Shown: piece by piece, positions 27,863-38,343 of the stretch
Position numbering within the stretch: position 1 is the stretch's first letter
Layout: each line of letters opens with the position of its first letter
Assembly: GCF_033096465.1 (NCBI RefSeq)
Contig: NZ_AP028156.1
Span: 3,180,501-3,244,500 of the forward strand
Source: Blautia luti
Lineage (GTDB): Bacteria > Bacillota > Clostridia > Lachnospirales > Lachnospiraceae
Direction of reading: 5' to 3'
DNA: 64,000 nucleotides
Notes under the pieces: generated by a model
Told to the model about the DNA's origin: nothing
Seen by the model: the letters and a program-made list of their open reading frames with translations, nothing else
Database searches by the model: none
Program-made: the position numbers and the translations under genes

Positions 27863-28362
27863 GATGCCTCACCCACATTCTCAATAAACTCGTCAATCAG
27901 TTTTGCATGATCTTCTTCATTAATTTCGCGCTCGATCACTTTTCCGGCAATCTCAACAGCCATACCGCCGATTTCTCCCTTGATCTCGTTGACTGCCTTA
28001 CGTTTCTCCTGAGCAATGTCTTTCTCTGCCTTCTCTTTCATGGCAGTTACCTGACTGGAAGCCTCCTTAAGCATCTCTTCACTCTGGATAGCGGCTGTTT
28101 TCTGAGCTGTCATCACAATGTCGTTTGCTTTATTCTTGGCTTCCTGCATATTCTTTTCATATTCTGCTTTCATTGCCTGGGCTTCTTCCTTTGCCTTCAC
28201 TGCATCCTGAATCTCTGCGTCTGCTTTCGCTTTACGCTTGTCCAGCATCTCATTGATCGGCTTGAAGAGGAAACGTTTGATCAGATATACCTGAATAAAA
28301 AGGTTGCAAATCGTCGCTATAAAATTCCACGGCACAATTCCAACTAATTCCTGTACCTGCAT
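27859..28362 (-). CDS. atpF: ATP synthase b subunit (AtpF)
   Basis: 167 residues. One N-terminal membrane helix (about residues 12-32, WNFIATICNLFIQVYLIKRF), then a long alanine/lysine/glutamate-rich stator coiled coil (AKEEAQAMKAEYEKNMQEAK) ending in a delta-binding C-terminus. GACAGGAGGTTACAAAC precedes the ATG. Only one b gene is present, as in most Firmicutes. Confidence 0.95.
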   Translation of the reverse strand: MQVQELVGIVPWNFIATICNLFIQVYLIKRFLFKPINEMLDKRKAKADAEIQDAVKAKEEAQAMKAEYEKNMQEAKNKANDIVMTAQKTAAIQSEEMLKEASSQVTAMKEKAEKDIAQEKRKAVNEIKGEIGGMAVEIAGKVIEREINEEDHAKLIDEFIENVGEAS

Positions 28363-28480
28363 GTTTGTAACCTCCTGTCTATACTTATGCGGACCATCTT
28401 ACGGCTGCTGCCGGGATCATCCACAAGTTCCATATTGATGCCACTTAATCTGTTATATCCGGCATCTTGGCTGTTTTTTA

Positions 28481-28774
<294 letters not shown>

Positions 28775-28942
28775 TTAAATAATAATCTGCAGCTTTTTCC
28801 CCTTTGCTGCGGTATTTTATTTCTTCTGCTGTACTTTTTCAGCAGTCTTTTGGTTACCACCGCTGCCATTTCGCTCCTGCAGTGATACGGCCATAACCAC
28901 GATCAACGGAAATCCCCTTTGTATCTTCCGCTAAAGTTTCTG

Positions 28943-29701
28943 CTACTCTTCTGCTGCGTTTGCAATATACATTACAGTCAGCATACAGAAAATGAACGCC
29001 TGCATGATTCCTGAAAACCAGTCAAAGTAGACGGACAGGATTGCAGGTACACCGACATCAAGAATCGGTATCTGTGACAGTACATCTCCCACTAAGCCAG
29101 GGATCAGTCCCAGAAGTGCGGAACTTGCAACTGCCAGTGCTCCATAAATAAGACCATTGATTACTACACCGGAAAGGATATTTCCAAAGTGACGACACGC
29201 CATACTGACGGGTGTTGCCAGTTCAGAAAGAATATTAAACGGTGTCATAACCGGGATCGGGGTTGTAAATCCTTTGAGATAGCCGCCAAATCCGCTGGTC
29301 TTGATCTTCTGTGCTGTGATCATGATGAAGACCACAACTGCCCATGCTGCCTCAGTTGAGAGGTCTGCTGTAGGGCTTCGAAGTCCCACAAGACTGATCA
29401 GGTTGGAAACAACACTTGTTGCAAAAAGTGCTGCAACAAATGGTATCAGGTATCTGAATTTCTCACCCATATTTCCGATTACAAAGCTGTTGGCTTTCTC
29501 CACAATGAGCTCAGCCACTGCCTGGCGCTTGGAAATATTCTCTTCTTTCAGATCGTGGGTGAGCCAGATACATAATCCTGTGATCAGAATCATAACCAGC
29601 CAGCTTATCACCATAGTTTCACTGATTCTTAATGGTCCAAGAAAAGGCACATCGATCGGCAACGTAAAGAATATCCTTGCCCCGGTAATATCCAACTCCA
29701 T
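28943..29701 (-). CDS. atpB: ATP synthase a subunit (AtpB)
   Basis: 252 residues, integral membrane subunit providing the ion half-channels. Five or six helices; the essential arginine sits in SELATPVSMACRHFGNILSG, and the last helix is QAFIFCMLTVMYIANA. AGGAGGTGAATAAAGAGT precedes the ATG. It is followed by a 183-bp gap before atpE in which no gene was seen. Confidence 0.95.
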   Translation of the reverse strand: MELDITGARIFFTLPIDVPFLGPLRISETMVISWLVMILITGLCIWLTHDLKEENISKRQAVAELIVEKANSFVIGNMGEKFRYLIPFVAALFATSVVSNLISLVGLRSPTADLSTEAAWAVVVFIMITAQKIKTSGFGGYLKGFTTPIPVMTPFNILSELATPVSMACRHFGNILSGVVINGLIYGALAVASSALLGLIPGLVGDVLSQIPILDVGVPAILSVYFDWFSGIMQAFIFCMLTVMYIANAAEE

Positions 29702-29773
29702 ACTCTTTATTCACCTCCTGTCTTTACCGGTACTGTTTTCCGGTTTGATGAAACAGATATTTGTAATCTGCTG

Positions 29774-30193
29774 TTACTTCTTAGTATGAAAAATCCCTGC
29801 AATTTTAATTCCTGTTCCAGGAAATAAAAGAGGAACAATTCCAGCTACGAAATGAAAGCACGGAGCAACGATCGCGATGATCACCCAGAGCATCTGCAGT
29901 AAGGTTCTCTGGGAATAACTTGCCTTGATCCTCATTCTTGCAGTATCCTCATCAACTGCTGACGCTGCCTTCTGCACTGCAAGCCCCATAAAAAAGAAAT
30001 TCAGGACCGCAACTGCTCCACCTGCAATCCCTCCCAGAAATATCGTATAGTCAAACGGTACCTTGCCTGGCATAAAAAGATGAAGTATTCCAAATACGAC
30101 CCACATCAGTATGACCCCAATTCCTGTCATCATCATTACTCTTCCGGTCTCTTTCTTTACTGCCGGCTGCACATGATTCAATATACGCTCCAT
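29774..30193 (-). CDS. atpI: ATP synthase subunit I-like protein (AtpI)
   Basis: 139 residues with four hydrophobic segments (about 20-40, 48-68, 97-113, 116-133): MMMTGIGVILMWVVFGILHL, IFLGGIAGGAVAVLNFFFMG, LLQMLWVIIAIVAPCFHFV. Subunit I assists c-ring assembly. The ribosome site is poorly placed (AGGAGG fifteen bases upstream), so some translational coupling to atpZ is possible. It sits in the standard place between atpZ and atpB. Confidence 0.85.
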   Translation of the reverse strand: MERILNHVQPAVKKETGRVMMMTGIGVILMWVVFGILHLFMPGKVPFDYTIFLGGIAGGAVAVLNFFFMGLAVQKAASAVDEDTARMRIKASYSQRTLLQMLWVIIAIVAPCFHFVAGIVPLLFPGTGIKIAGIFHTKK

Positions 30194-30222
30194 ATAACTT
30201 TCTTTCTGCCTCCTGTGATGTT

Positions 30223-30492
30223 TTATAAATGTCTGTTAAAAGATATTTTATTTTTTTTCTTCTTATTCTCTTTCATCTGCTGTTTATTTATGGAAAGATA
30301 AAACTTATACGCCACTGTCACAGAGCCGCCCATTCCAAAGAAAAAACCGGGGATGAAAATCCAGCTCCCGACTCCTGTTTTCGAAACGATCAGCCAGCAG
30401 ACCGCCAGACACAGCAGAAGCGGTGTGATAAGAGACAGTCCAAGCTGCGACAACATGGTGACATTTCTAAGGATCTCTGACCATTGTTTCAT
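30223..30492 (-). CDS. atpZ: AtpZ/AtpI-family small membrane protein, first gene of the atp operon
   Basis: 89 residues from ATG 30492, chosen because AAGGAGATAAGA lies directly before it; a longer frame to 30546 lacks a site. Two helices: MLSQLGLSLITPLLLCLAVC and WIFIPGFFFGMGGSVTVAYK, with a lysine-rich C-terminus. AtpZ proteins have been linked to Mg2+ or Ca2+ transport and to assembly with subunit I. Confidence 0.82.
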   Translation of the reverse strand: MKQWSEILRNVTMLSQLGLSLITPLLLCLAVCWLIVSKTGVGSWIFIPGFFFGMGGSVTVAYKFYLSINKQQMKENKKKKNKISFNRHL

Positions 30493-30546
30493 TCTTATCT
30501 CCTTTTTGCTTAATTTTTGCATATATTTTTTAGAATTTATAGTCAA

Positions 30547-30575
30547 ATTTTACCATATATTCTTTAAAATTACAA
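30547..30575 (-). promoter_or_regulatory. Putative promoter of the atp operon
   Basis: TTGTAA, 17-bp spacer, TAAAAT with TGG just before the -10, about 55-80 bp upstream of the atpZ start. The rest of 30576-30796 is AT-rich and shows no gene. Confidence 0.6.
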
Positions 30576-30796
30576 TCTCACCAGGCAATTTCATCAATTT
30601 TTTTGTCAATCCAATATTTTTTTGTTATTTTTGTGTCGTGTATGTGATTATATCATCAATATATATTTTTTTATATAGCCAAAATCTCCTGTCTGTCTAT
30701 ATTTAATCATATAAATCATTACTGTTTACATATTAAAAGCCTGTCCGAAAAACTTTGTTATATCACAGGAATATTACGGAATCTTTTTGCGAGTAC

Positions 30797-30837
30797 AAAA
30801 AAAGCACGAAAACAATTCCTCACTGTTTTCATGCTTT
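30797..30837 (-). terminator. Terminator of the orphan sugar-binding protein gene
   Basis: On the minus strand GCATGAAAACA pairs with TGTTTTCGTGC (one wobble) and runs into seven T. Confidence 0.88.
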
Positions 30838-30872
30838 CTCTTTCGTATATAAGTCTTATTCTACGTGTAATT

Positions 30873-31979
30873 CTATTCTGTATACAAATATGAACCGTAC
30901 TCCGGATCATCCAGGCTGTCTGCGTCAATCCATGCAGGACTGCTCAGTACATTTTTCTCGATCACAACAGATTTCTTCGGCGCTGTTGTTTCAGCAGCTG
31001 CCCAGATTGTCTGATATCCCATGGCATATGGCTGCTGGGAAACAGTTCCCAGTTCCTCTCCGTTGCGGATCGCTTCCTGCTGTTTAGTAGTTGCATCAAC
31101 ACCTACCAGAGCCGGCGCATCATATTCGTCACTCTTCTCCAGGTCCAGATACATCTCTGTAATATCCGCATTGGTACAGAATACTCCATCCAGTTCCGGA
31201 TATTTATCCAGAGTTTCCTGCATGGCAGTCTTCATATCGTCTACCTGGTCGGAATAGATGATTTCTACCACTTCAATATCTCCATAATTTCCGATATTAT
31301 TTAAAAATCCCGAAACTCTGTCCTGTACACTCTTCGTCTTCTCCTGCGCGGAAAAAACTGCAACCCTGCCCACTTTACCGATACTTCTTCCCAGTTCATA
31401 GGCTGCCATTTTTCCAACCTGGAAATTATCGGTTCCACGGTATGCTTTTATCAGTTTCTTCTCCGATACATTGGAATCAAAAGCAACTACCGGAATTCCA
31501 TTTTCCTTCGCATTCTCAAGCTGCGCCTGACAGGAATCCATATCCCCGGCTGAGATACACAGCACATCCGGGTTCTCTGCAAGTACCGCATCTATAGTAT
31601 TGATCTGGCTTTCTACGTCCTCTTCATTATCAGGTCCCTCGAAGGTCATGGTGATCTGGTCATCTTTCTTGAAACTGTAAGCATCATTGATCGCTTTTAC
31701 AGCATCTTCCATCCCCTTCTTCACCTGTTTCCAGTATTCGCCCTTCGTGGACTTACTTACCACTGCAATTCTGGCTCCGGACTGAATCTCTACGTCTGTA
31801 TCAATTTCAGGAATTAACGGACTATTATCCTCATCCTCTACAGCCTCTGCTTCTGAATCAGCTTCCTCGATGGCATCTGCCACCAGGGGCTGGATCGTTT
31901 CCTCTACTTCCGCCTTACTACATCCGGCAAACATAGCTGCTGCCGCAAAACACATTACTGCTGCCGCCAATTTTCTCAT
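30873..31979 (-). CDS. Sugar-binding lipoprotein, RbsB-like (Peripla_BP_4), orphan
   Basis: 368 residues. Lipobox MFAGC gives Cys20 as the lipid-modified residue; an acidic linker (EEADSEAEAVEDEDN) follows. The binding fold starts at ARIAVVSKSTKGEYWKQVKKG, with AGDMDSCQAQLENAKENGIP and VVAFDSNVSEK, the pattern of CUT2 sugar-binding proteins. No ABC ATPase or permease is adjacent, so it may serve a distant transporter or a sensor kinase. GAAGAGGAGATTGAAAA precedes the ATG. The ligand is unknown. Confidence 0.88.
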   Translation of the reverse strand: MRKLAAAVMCFAAAAMFAGCSKAEVEETIQPLVADAIEEADSEAEAVEDEDNSPLIPEIDTDVEIQSGARIAVVSKSTKGEYWKQVKKGMEDAVKAINDAYSFKKDDQITMTFEGPDNEEDVESQINTIDAVLAENPDVLCISAGDMDSCQAQLENAKENGIPVVAFDSNVSEKKLIKAYRGTDNFQVGKMAAYELGRSIGKVGRVAVFSAQEKTKSVQDRVSGFLNNIGNYGDIEVVEIIYSDQVDDMKTAMQETLDKYPELDGVFCTNADITEMYLDLEKSDEYDAPALVGVDATTKQQEAIRNGEELGTVSQQPYAMGYQTIWAAAETTAPKKSVVIEKNVLSSPAWIDADSLDDPEYGSYLYTE

Positions 31980-32103
31980 TTTTCAATCTCCTCTTCCTGA
32001 AAATGCGAGTGTCTTTTTACTCCGAACAGCATTTGTTACTCTACAACTTCCTTTCTACATTATACACATTTTACAGGTTTCGTCCAGAGATTTTACACTT
32101 TTT

Positions 32104-32817
32104 TCACTTTTTATCCACATATCCTTCCATGTCAAAAGCCTTAAAACCTTCTCCCGCCGGTCTTACCCGAAACTGCATCTTCTTGCCAGTCAGCGGATGT
32201 CTGATCTCCAGCGCTGCGGAACACAGGCATAAAGGTTCCTGTCCTGTTTTCTCAGGATTATATTTGCGGTCTCCCACCAAAGGCATTCCGGCATTTGCCA
32301 TCTGCACACGGATCTGATGGTGACGCCCTGTCTCCAGTCTGATTTCCAGAAGATTCCTCATCTCATCGACAGTTTCCTTAGTCTCCAGAAGTTTCCAGTA
32401 AAGCATAGCCTTTTTCGCACCGTCTGTTCCTTCCTTTACTGCCCGGGAGGTATTCGTCCTGCCGTCTTTCTTCAGCCAGTCCTCCAGTTCCCCCTCTTTT
32501 CCCGGCAGGTCGCCTGCAGTCACCGCCAGATAAGTCTTACGGATCTGTCCTGAAGTCATCTGCCTGTTCAATGCAGCCGCAGCTTTCGGATTCAAGGCAA
32601 AAACAACCACTCCTTCCACCGGCTGATCCAGTCGATGGATCACACCCAGATAGGGCATTTTCCCCGGCTGTTTCCGGGCAATATAATTCTTCAGCAGGCT
32701 CTCCAGATCCATATTTCCCACACCTGCACTCTGCACAGCGATCCCCGCCGGTTTATGGCAGACCAGTATCTCCTTATCTTCATAAATAATATAATCTCTC
32801 ACATCTTTGATCCACAT
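32104..32817 (-). CDS. RluA-family pseudouridine synthase
   Basis: 237 residues. It converts uridine to pseudouridine in rRNA or tRNA. The catalytic motif is GVIHRLDQPVEGVVVFA with Asp in HRLD; downstream KTYLAVTAGDLP and ETGRHHQIRVQMANAGMPLVGDRKY are the other family motifs. There is no S4 domain, so it is of the short RluA class. The ribosome site AAAGGAGAG lies nine bases upstream, in a very short predicted leader (see promoter 32841-32869). The exact target base cannot be deduced. Confidence 0.9.
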   Translation of the reverse strand: MWIKDVRDYIIYEDKEILVCHKPAGIAVQSAGVGNMDLESLLKNYIARKQPGKMPYLGVIHRLDQPVEGVVVFALNPKAAAALNRQMTSGQIRKTYLAVTAGDLPGKEGELEDWLKKDGRTNTSRAVKEGTDGAKKAMLYWKLLETKETVDEMRNLLEIRLETGRHHQIRVQMANAGMPLVGDRKYNPEKTGQEPLCLCSAALEIRHPLTGKKMQFRVRPAGEGFKAFDMEGYVDKK

Positions 32818-32840
32818 AAAAAAACTCTCCTTTTATGGAG

Positions 32841-32869
32841 AGTATAACGTAATCTCAAACTTCCTGCAA
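32841..32869 (-). promoter_or_regulatory. Promoter of the pseudouridine synthase gene
   Basis: TTGCAG, 17-bp spacer, TATACT on the minus strand. The predicted start point leaves a leader of only about 20 nt, containing AAAGGAGAG and seven T before the ATG at 32817. Confidence 0.65.
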
Positions 32870-32900
32870 CGAAAGTTTTCCAGATTATGAGGACGTCAAA

Positions 32901-32948
32901 GACGGTCATCACTTTTTACTTTTCCAGATTTCAAAAATGATGACCGTC
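32901..32948. repeat. Perfect 11-bp inverted repeat in an intergenic region
   Basis: GACGGTCATCA (32901-32911) and TGATGACCGTC (32938-32948) around a 26-base AT-rich loop. No gene end adjoins it on either side closely enough for a simple terminator. Confidence 0.55.
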
Positions 32949-33269
32949 TCAATGTTCTTCGTTATTCAATTTATTTTCCTCTTAGTATTCTTTCTATCTT
33001 ATTATAGATTACTTTATAGAGTTCTGTATTCAATTTTTAATATAAAGATAAATTTTATGATTCTCTGATTCCCTGCTCATAATCCATATGATAATACTAT
33101 CACTGGTTTTACTTAGAAAGTTTTATAGATTTAAATTATAATTTCACGGATTATAATTTAGATTTTATTTCGAAATATCGGATACACTTTTTCTCTCTAT
33201 TCGTGATAAGCAATCATAAACCTAACTTCTTAGATTCCCAACTGTTTATTTATCCATTGTACTTTAACA

Positions 33270-33810
33270 GTTTCCAGAACACAAATGGCAGATGTTCCAA
33301 TCCTCTTTGTAAAGTATCATTTGAAAAAGTACCTTAATATTTCTTATGTAATATCCCCGTACCTTTATGTACTCTCGATATTCTTCCGGTGCAAAGTTTC
33401 GATCTATATCCTCACTAATCTGATATACATCTCAGGATATCGTTCTCACCAACAATTTCTATGTTCCCCGAATCTCATCTTCCGGGCCAACTATTGAGCT
33501 GAGGGTTATACCCTTCAGAAAAATATTTCTTTACATATTCACTGAAATCTCTGTACCAGGTCCATGACGGTTGTTCAATATAAGATATCGCTTCTATAAT
33601 CACCTAGGATACAATTTACTTTCCAAATCTGTGCGTATAATTCAATGGAAAATAATATTTCTTCACTTCAGAATGTATCCGGTCTTTCTCGCAGGAAACG
33701 CGACACCCATCATTCTTATATTGAGAATATTCACTAACTACTGTCCCAACGGAATCACCCAGCTCCTTTCTCACCTTTCATCCTTATTCATTGTAACTTA
33801 TATAAATTAT
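33270..33810 (-). pseudogene. Decayed coding region, family not recognised
   Basis: Pieces of protein-like sequence appear on the minus strand in shifting frames: KELGDSVGTVVSEYSQYKND with CRVSCEKDRIHSEVKKYYFP (about 33650-33765), YIEQPSWTWYRDFSEYVKKY with FSEGYNPQLN (about 33495-33590), and APEEYREYIKVRGYYIRNIK with VLFQMILYKEDWNI (about 33280-33390). Stops and frameshifts separate them. I do not recognise the protein. The surrounding 32950-33270 and 33810-34050 are AT-rich and contain no gene that I can support. Confidence 0.5.
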
Positions 33811-34056
33811 ATATACTATGAATTGAATGAATTTCTTATTTAATTTCTCTGTTCCTTTGATGTACTTATCATACCACCCTCCCTCAAATTTGTCAATACA
33901 TTTATTCGTATTTTTAATTATTTTTTATTATATTTTCTATTATTTCTGTATTAATTTCATAATATTTTCATATATTTCATATTTTTCAGACTTTTCATTC
34001 TATTGCCTTACACGTGGCGTCCCATAGGAACACGTCCCTATTGGTTCATTGGCGCC

Positions 34057-34089
34057 AAAAGCGCGGTCACCCCAAAGGCAACCGCGCTT
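34057..34089 (-). terminator. Terminator of the aconitase-family gene
   Basis: AAGCGCGGT pairs with ACCGCGCTTTT around a 13-base loop, 12 bp after the stop codon. Confidence 0.85.
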
Positions 34090-34100
34090 CAACAAACACC

Positions 34101-36359
34101 CTATTTCCTATTATAATTAATCAAACATCCTTTAAGAATAATCTCCCTCTCATCATCCGTAAGCTCCCCAAGAGCCACCTCAAACTCCTTAAGACCATTC
34201 TCTCCAACAACAAACCCTCTGATCACATCATCCTTTTCTTCAACCGCCTTCCGGATCTCCGGGAAGAACAGATAATCTCCATTATTAAACGGCAATTCCC
34301 CTTCCTTGATCAGGAACGGAAGCATACCCCAGTTGATCAGATTGGAACGATATCTCTTCGTCGCATACTCATTGGCAATATTTGCCCAGCCGCCAAGCAC
34401 CTTCTGGCAGGAAGCAGCCTGCTCACGTGCAGAACCATCTCCTGGTTTCACCGCAAAGATCGTACTTCCAACTCCCAGATTCTCCTTATTCACATCTGGA
34501 TAATCCTTCTTGATCACATCCATCACAGGTTTCAGTTCCGGAAGAGCCTCTGCCGGACATTTTCCATCCTGGATCGCTTTCTGTGCCTTCTGAACCTCTT
34601 TCGCACGACCCACATAAGCAGGATCCTTTCTGGACAAAGTAAACTCAGCCAGTCCCAGCGGATTGGAACGATAAGAAGAAGTTTCACCGGACGGGATCAA
34701 TTCATCTGTAGTAGTAACCGGATCATGGATTTCAGATACTACTTTCACGATCAAGTTCTCAGGTAAAGCTGCCATCTCCGGCCAGTCCTTGATATTCGGA
34801 CCAAACTGGATCTCTACGCTTGGATCAGCCACACCTTTGCTGTCAAATACACGCTTCTCATAGATTGTCTTATCAAAGAAATATTTCTGACCTGTATAAC
34901 CACCTGTATATTCCTCCGCAGAAGTCAGGAATCCTTTATTCGCTGCAGTAGCAGCAATAGAACGGGCATCCATCAGAGCTACAGAAGAAATCTGGCCATT
35001 CTGGATCTTGGAACCTTCACGGTTCGGGAAGTTTCTGGTTGTATGACGAATACTCAAAGCATTATTGGCCGGAGTATCACCTGCGCCGAAGCACGGACCG
35101 CAGAATGCCGTTTTCACAACTGCTCCTGTAGCCAACAAATCAGCCAGAACACCATTTTTCGCAAGTTCCATATAGATCGGTGTACTTGCCGGATATACAC
35201 TTAAAGTAAACGCATCTGCACCAATGCTGCTTCCTCTCAGGATATCCGCAGCAGCACAGATATTCTCGAATCCACCACCTGCACAGCCTGCGATGATTCC
35301 CTGCTCTACATATAATTTACCGTCAATTACCTTGTCTCTTAATGTGTACGGGATTTTTCCATCCAGACTTACCTGCGCCTTTTTCTCTACATCAGCAAGA
35401 ATATCATCCAGGTTGGCTTTCAGCTCATCAATGGTATATGTATTGCTTGGATGGAACGGCATAGCGATCATTGGTTTGATCTCACTCAGATCGATTTCCA
35501 CACATCCATCGTAATAAGCTACATCACCCGGTTTCAGTTCTTTATAATCTTCACTTCTTCCGTGGATCTCATAGAACTCCCGAATCTTCTCATCTGTCTG
35601 CCAGATAGAAGACAGACAGGTTGTCTCAGTAGTCATAACATCCACACCGATACGGAAGTCTGCACTTAAATTAGCAACACCAGGTCCCACAAATTCCATT
35701 ACTTTATTCTTCACATAACCGTTGGCAAAAACTTTTCCGATAATGGCAAGGGCTACGTCCTGCGGTCCTACGCCCGGACGAGGAGATCCTGTCAGATAAA
35801 TGGCAACTACACCCGGCATATTGATATCATATGTCTGTGAAAGAAGCTGTTTAACCAGCTCAGGGCCGCCCTCTCCCATAGCCATGGTTCCCAGCGCACC
35901 ATATCTGGTATGGCTGTCTGATCCCAGGATCATTTTGCCCCCTGCGGCAAGCATCTCTCTGGCGAACTGGTGAATTACTGCCTGATGAGGCGGAACATAT
36001 ACGCCGCCGTATTTCTTCGCACAGGTAAGTCCAAACATATGATCATCTTCATTGATGGTTCCGCCAACTGCGCAAAGGGAATTATGACAGTTGGTCAGTA
36101 CATAAGGAACCGGGAATTTCTCAAGTCCTGAAGCACGTGCTGTCTGAATAATACCTACAAATGTAATATCATGAGAAGTCAGTTTATCAAATTTGATCTG
36201 GAGCTTTTCCATATTTCCGGAAGTATTATGAGATTCCAGGATAGAATAGGCGATGGTATTTTTCGCAGCTTCTTCTCTGGAAACCAGGATATCTGCCTGA
36301 GCCTCCGGTACGATTTTCTGGCCATTCATCAAATAGACACCGGTATCGTATAATTTCAT
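34101..36359 (-). CDS. Aconitase-superfamily hydratase (YbhJ-like)
   Basis: 752 residues from ATG 36359 (GGAGGATACACA upstream). The family uses a [4Fe-4S] cluster to move water across a 2- or 3-hydroxy acid. Cluster cysteines are visible: [12 protein letters not shown] for the first, and [11 protein letters not shown] for the CxxC pair. [20 protein letters not shown] and [15 protein letters not shown] are other aconitase-type active-site segments. Length is close to E. coli YbhJ, whose substrate is uncertain, and shorter than typical AcnA (about 890). No citrate synthase or isocitrate dehydrogenase is nearby, so a TCA role should not be assumed. Confidence 0.85.
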   Translation of the reverse strand: MKLYDTGVYLMNGQKIVPEAQADILVSREEAAKNTIAYSILESHNTSGNMEKLQIKFDKLTSHDITFVGIIQTARASGLEKFPVPYVLTNCHNSLCAVGGTINEDDHMFGLTCAKKYGGVYVPPHQAVIHQFAREMLAAGGKMILGSDSHTRYGALGTMAMGEGGPELVKQLLSQTYDINMPGVVAIYLTGSPRPGVGPQDVALAIIGKVFANGYVKNKVMEFVGPGVANLSADFRIGVDVMTTETTCLSSIWQTDEKIREFYEIHGRSEDYKELKPGDVAYYDGCVEIDLSEIKPMIAMPFHPSNTYTIDELKANLDDILADVEKKAQVSLDGKIPYTLRDKVIDGKLYVEQGIIAGCAGGGFENICAAADILRGSSIGADAFTLSVYPASTPIYMELAKNGVLADLLATGAVVKTAFCGPCFGAGDTPANNALSIRHTTRNFPNREGSKIQNGQISSVALMDARSIAATAANKGFLTSAEEYTGGYTGQKYFFDKTIYEKRVFDSKGVADPSVEIQFGPNIKDWPEMAALPENLIVKVVSEIHDPVTTTDELIPSGETSSYRSNPLGLAEFTLSRKDPAYVGRAKEVQKAQKAIQDGKCPAEALPELKPVMDVIKKDYPDVNKENLGVGSTIFAVKPGDGSAREQAASCQKVLGGWANIANEYATKRYRSNLINWGMLPFLIKEGELPFNNGDYLFFPEIRKAVEEKDDVIRGFVVGENGLKEFEVALGELTDDEREIILKGCLINYNRK

Positions 36360-36496
36360 TGTGTATCCTCCATTGTCGTTTTTTTGCATAGCCAATAAAT
36401 ACTTTGGCACGCTAATTTGCAGAAATATAAATTTATTATAGAGTATTTAAGAAGAATAATCAAGTACCATGTACCCTCGCCAGACATGAAAAGGGT

Positions 36497-36537
36497 AAAA
36501 AAAACCCTGGAAAGTAAGGAGTTCCACACTTTCCAGG
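36497..36537 (-). terminator. Terminator of the sugar ABC operon
   Basis: Perfect 10-bp stem CCTGGAAAGT / ACTTTCCAGG followed by GTTTTTTTT on the minus strand, 13 bp after the second permease gene. Confidence 0.92.
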
Positions 36538-36550
36538 GGATTGATAAATA

Positions 36551-37414
36551 TCAGCCTTTAACAGCTCCTGATACCATACCTTTGATGATCTCTTTACTGA
36601 ATGCAAAGTAAAGAACAACTACAGGCGCCATAGTGATCAGCATGGCTGCCATCTGTTTCGGATAGTCAGAAGCGAACTGTCCTTTGAACTGTGTCAGTGC
36701 CAGTGGTACTGTCTGCAGTCCTACGTCTTTCAGAAGAACCAGGGCGAATGAGAATTCATTCCAGCAACTGAATACCTGAATGATCGCGATAGTTGTAAGA
36801 ATCGGGCGGCAGATTGGAAGAATAATAGTCCATAAAGTATGGGTAAAGTTACTTCCGTCAATCGCTGCAGCCTCTTCCAGTGAAACCGGAATTGTTTTTA
36901 CATAACCTTCTACCAGGAAAATACCGATCGGAAGACCGAAAGATACGTATGGAAGAAGAAGTGTAAACCATCTGTTGTTGATTCCACATCTCTGGAATAC
37001 TACATAAATAGGAACCAGAAGGGAATGAATCGGGATCAGCATACCCATCAGGAACATTACATACAGGATACGGTTCAGTTTGAAATGTACACGTGCCAGA
37101 ATGTAACCTACAATGAAGCTGAATATAATGATAAGAACAATGGAAATCACAGTTGTTCTTACACTGTTCATCATAGACTGACCCAGATGATAATCTTTAT
37201 TGCTGAGGATCTTTATGTAGTTGATCAGTGTAGGATTCTTTGGCAGACCCATGATGTCTGCATTAAATACACGTTTCTCTTTCAGAGAAGAATATGCCAT
37301 CCACACGATCGGGAAAATACAGGAAAGGGAGAAGATGATCAGGATTACATTCATGATCACTGACGCGATCCCTTTTCTCACTTTATGAGTTTTAGGTACT
37401 GCGTTTGTATTCAT
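36551..37414 (-). CDS. Carbohydrate ABC transporter permease, MalG-type
   Basis: 287 residues, about six membrane helices. The EAA loop that docks the ATPase is EEAAAIDGSNFTHTLWTI, ending ILPICRP. The N-terminus is short and basic (NTNAVPKTHKVRKG). It follows the first permease gene by four bases, so the two are translated together. It is one half of the channel for a CUT1-type importer; the sugar is unknown. The terminator follows immediately, and no ATPase gene is in the operon, so a shared MsmX-type ATPase elsewhere is likely. Confidence 0.93.
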   Translation of the reverse strand: MNTNAVPKTHKVRKGIASVIMNVILIIFSLSCIFPIVWMAYSSLKEKRVFNADIMGLPKNPTLINYIKILSNKDYHLGQSMMNSVRTTVISIVLIIIFSFIVGYILARVHFKLNRILYVMFLMGMLIPIHSLLVPIYVVFQRCGINNRWFTLLLPYVSFGLPIGIFLVEGYVKTIPVSLEEAAAIDGSNFTHTLWTIILPICRPILTTIAIIQVFSCWNEFSFALVLLKDVGLQTVPLALTQFKGQFASDYPKQMAAMLITMAPVVVLYFAFSKEIIKGMVSGAVKG

Positions 37415-37418
37415 AATC

Positions 37419-38312
37419 TTATGCCTCCTTTTCCCTGGTCAGATACTTAATGATGCCCTGTGATCCACCGATAACGATCAGTGACAATACGAAGATTGCT
37501 ACGGAAATACAGCTACCATAACCCATGTTACTCTGGCTGAATGAAATCTGATATCCATACATCGCCATAACCATGGAAGCTGTACCTGGACCACCTTTTG
37601 TCATAACATAAATATTATCGAAAGCTTTCATATTACCTGCTACGCAAAGGGTAATACAAACAAGCATTGTGTTCTTAATCAACGGCAGAGTAATGTACCA
37701 TGCTGTCTGGATACCATTAGCTCCGTCAATCTGTGCACTTTCAAAAATTTCTGTATCAATAGAAGAAATAGCAGAAAGAATAATTACCATATAATAACCA
37801 ATGAACTGCCAGATCAGAGGAATCGTTACGCAAAGCATAACAATGTCTGAATTATTCAGCCAAACCTGACAGAGATCCGGTCTGCCGATAGCTTTCAGAA
37901 ACCAGTTGATCAGACCATATTTGTTATGATAGATCATGTTCCAGATCAAACCAATACATACAGCTGCGATCGTACTTGGGAAGAAACCGAATGTACGATG
38001 CATTCCTTTCAGTTTCGTGGATTTCGCATTTACCATAAGTACCAGGATAAACGCAATACCAACCTGTCCGATGATACAAGCGATTACCAGATAAATATTA
38101 TGTCCAAATGACTGCCAGAATGTGGAATCATGAATCAGCTGAACATAGTTTGTCAATCCGTTAAATGTCTTCTGCGGGCCGCCTTTCCATTCGAAAAAGC
38201 TGTATACAAGTGCTGTTACCAATGGAACAAATACTGTGAAAACAAACATGGCAACAGGCAGACACAAATATAAGAAAAGCGTCTTCTTTTTAGGTTTAAT
38301 TGTAGTCAACAT
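37419..38312 (-). CDS. Carbohydrate ABC transporter permease, MalF/UgpA-type
   Basis: 297 residues from ATG 38312, chosen for AGAGAGGTACAGCGT; the frame is open 16 codons further 5' but has no site. Six helices; the EAA motif is FESAQIDGANGIQTAWYI, ending TLPLIKN. The N-terminus KPKKKTLFLYLCLPVAMFVF is typical of the first helix. It pairs with the MalG-type permease downstream. Confidence 0.93.
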   Translation of the reverse strand: MLTTIKPKKKTLFLYLCLPVAMFVFTVFVPLVTALVYSFFEWKGGPQKTFNGLTNYVQLIHDSTFWQSFGHNIYLVIACIIGQVGIAFILVLMVNAKSTKLKGMHRTFGFFPSTIAAVCIGLIWNMIYHNKYGLINWFLKAIGRPDLCQVWLNNSDIVMLCVTIPLIWQFIGYYMVIILSAISSIDTEIFESAQIDGANGIQTAWYITLPLIKNTMLVCITLCVAGNMKAFDNIYVMTKGGPGTASMVMAMYGYQISFSQSNMGYGSCISVAIFVLSLIVIGGSQGIIKYLTREKEA

Positions 38313-38343
38313 ACGCTGTACCTCTCTTTCATAACCACACAAA

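Noticed and set aside
32824..32843. ACTCTCC/GGAGAGT hairpin plus seven T read as an attenuator of the pseudouridine synthase gene
   Set aside because: The predicted -10 TATACT overlaps the left arm, so the transcript probably starts inside the hairpin and it would not form in RNA.
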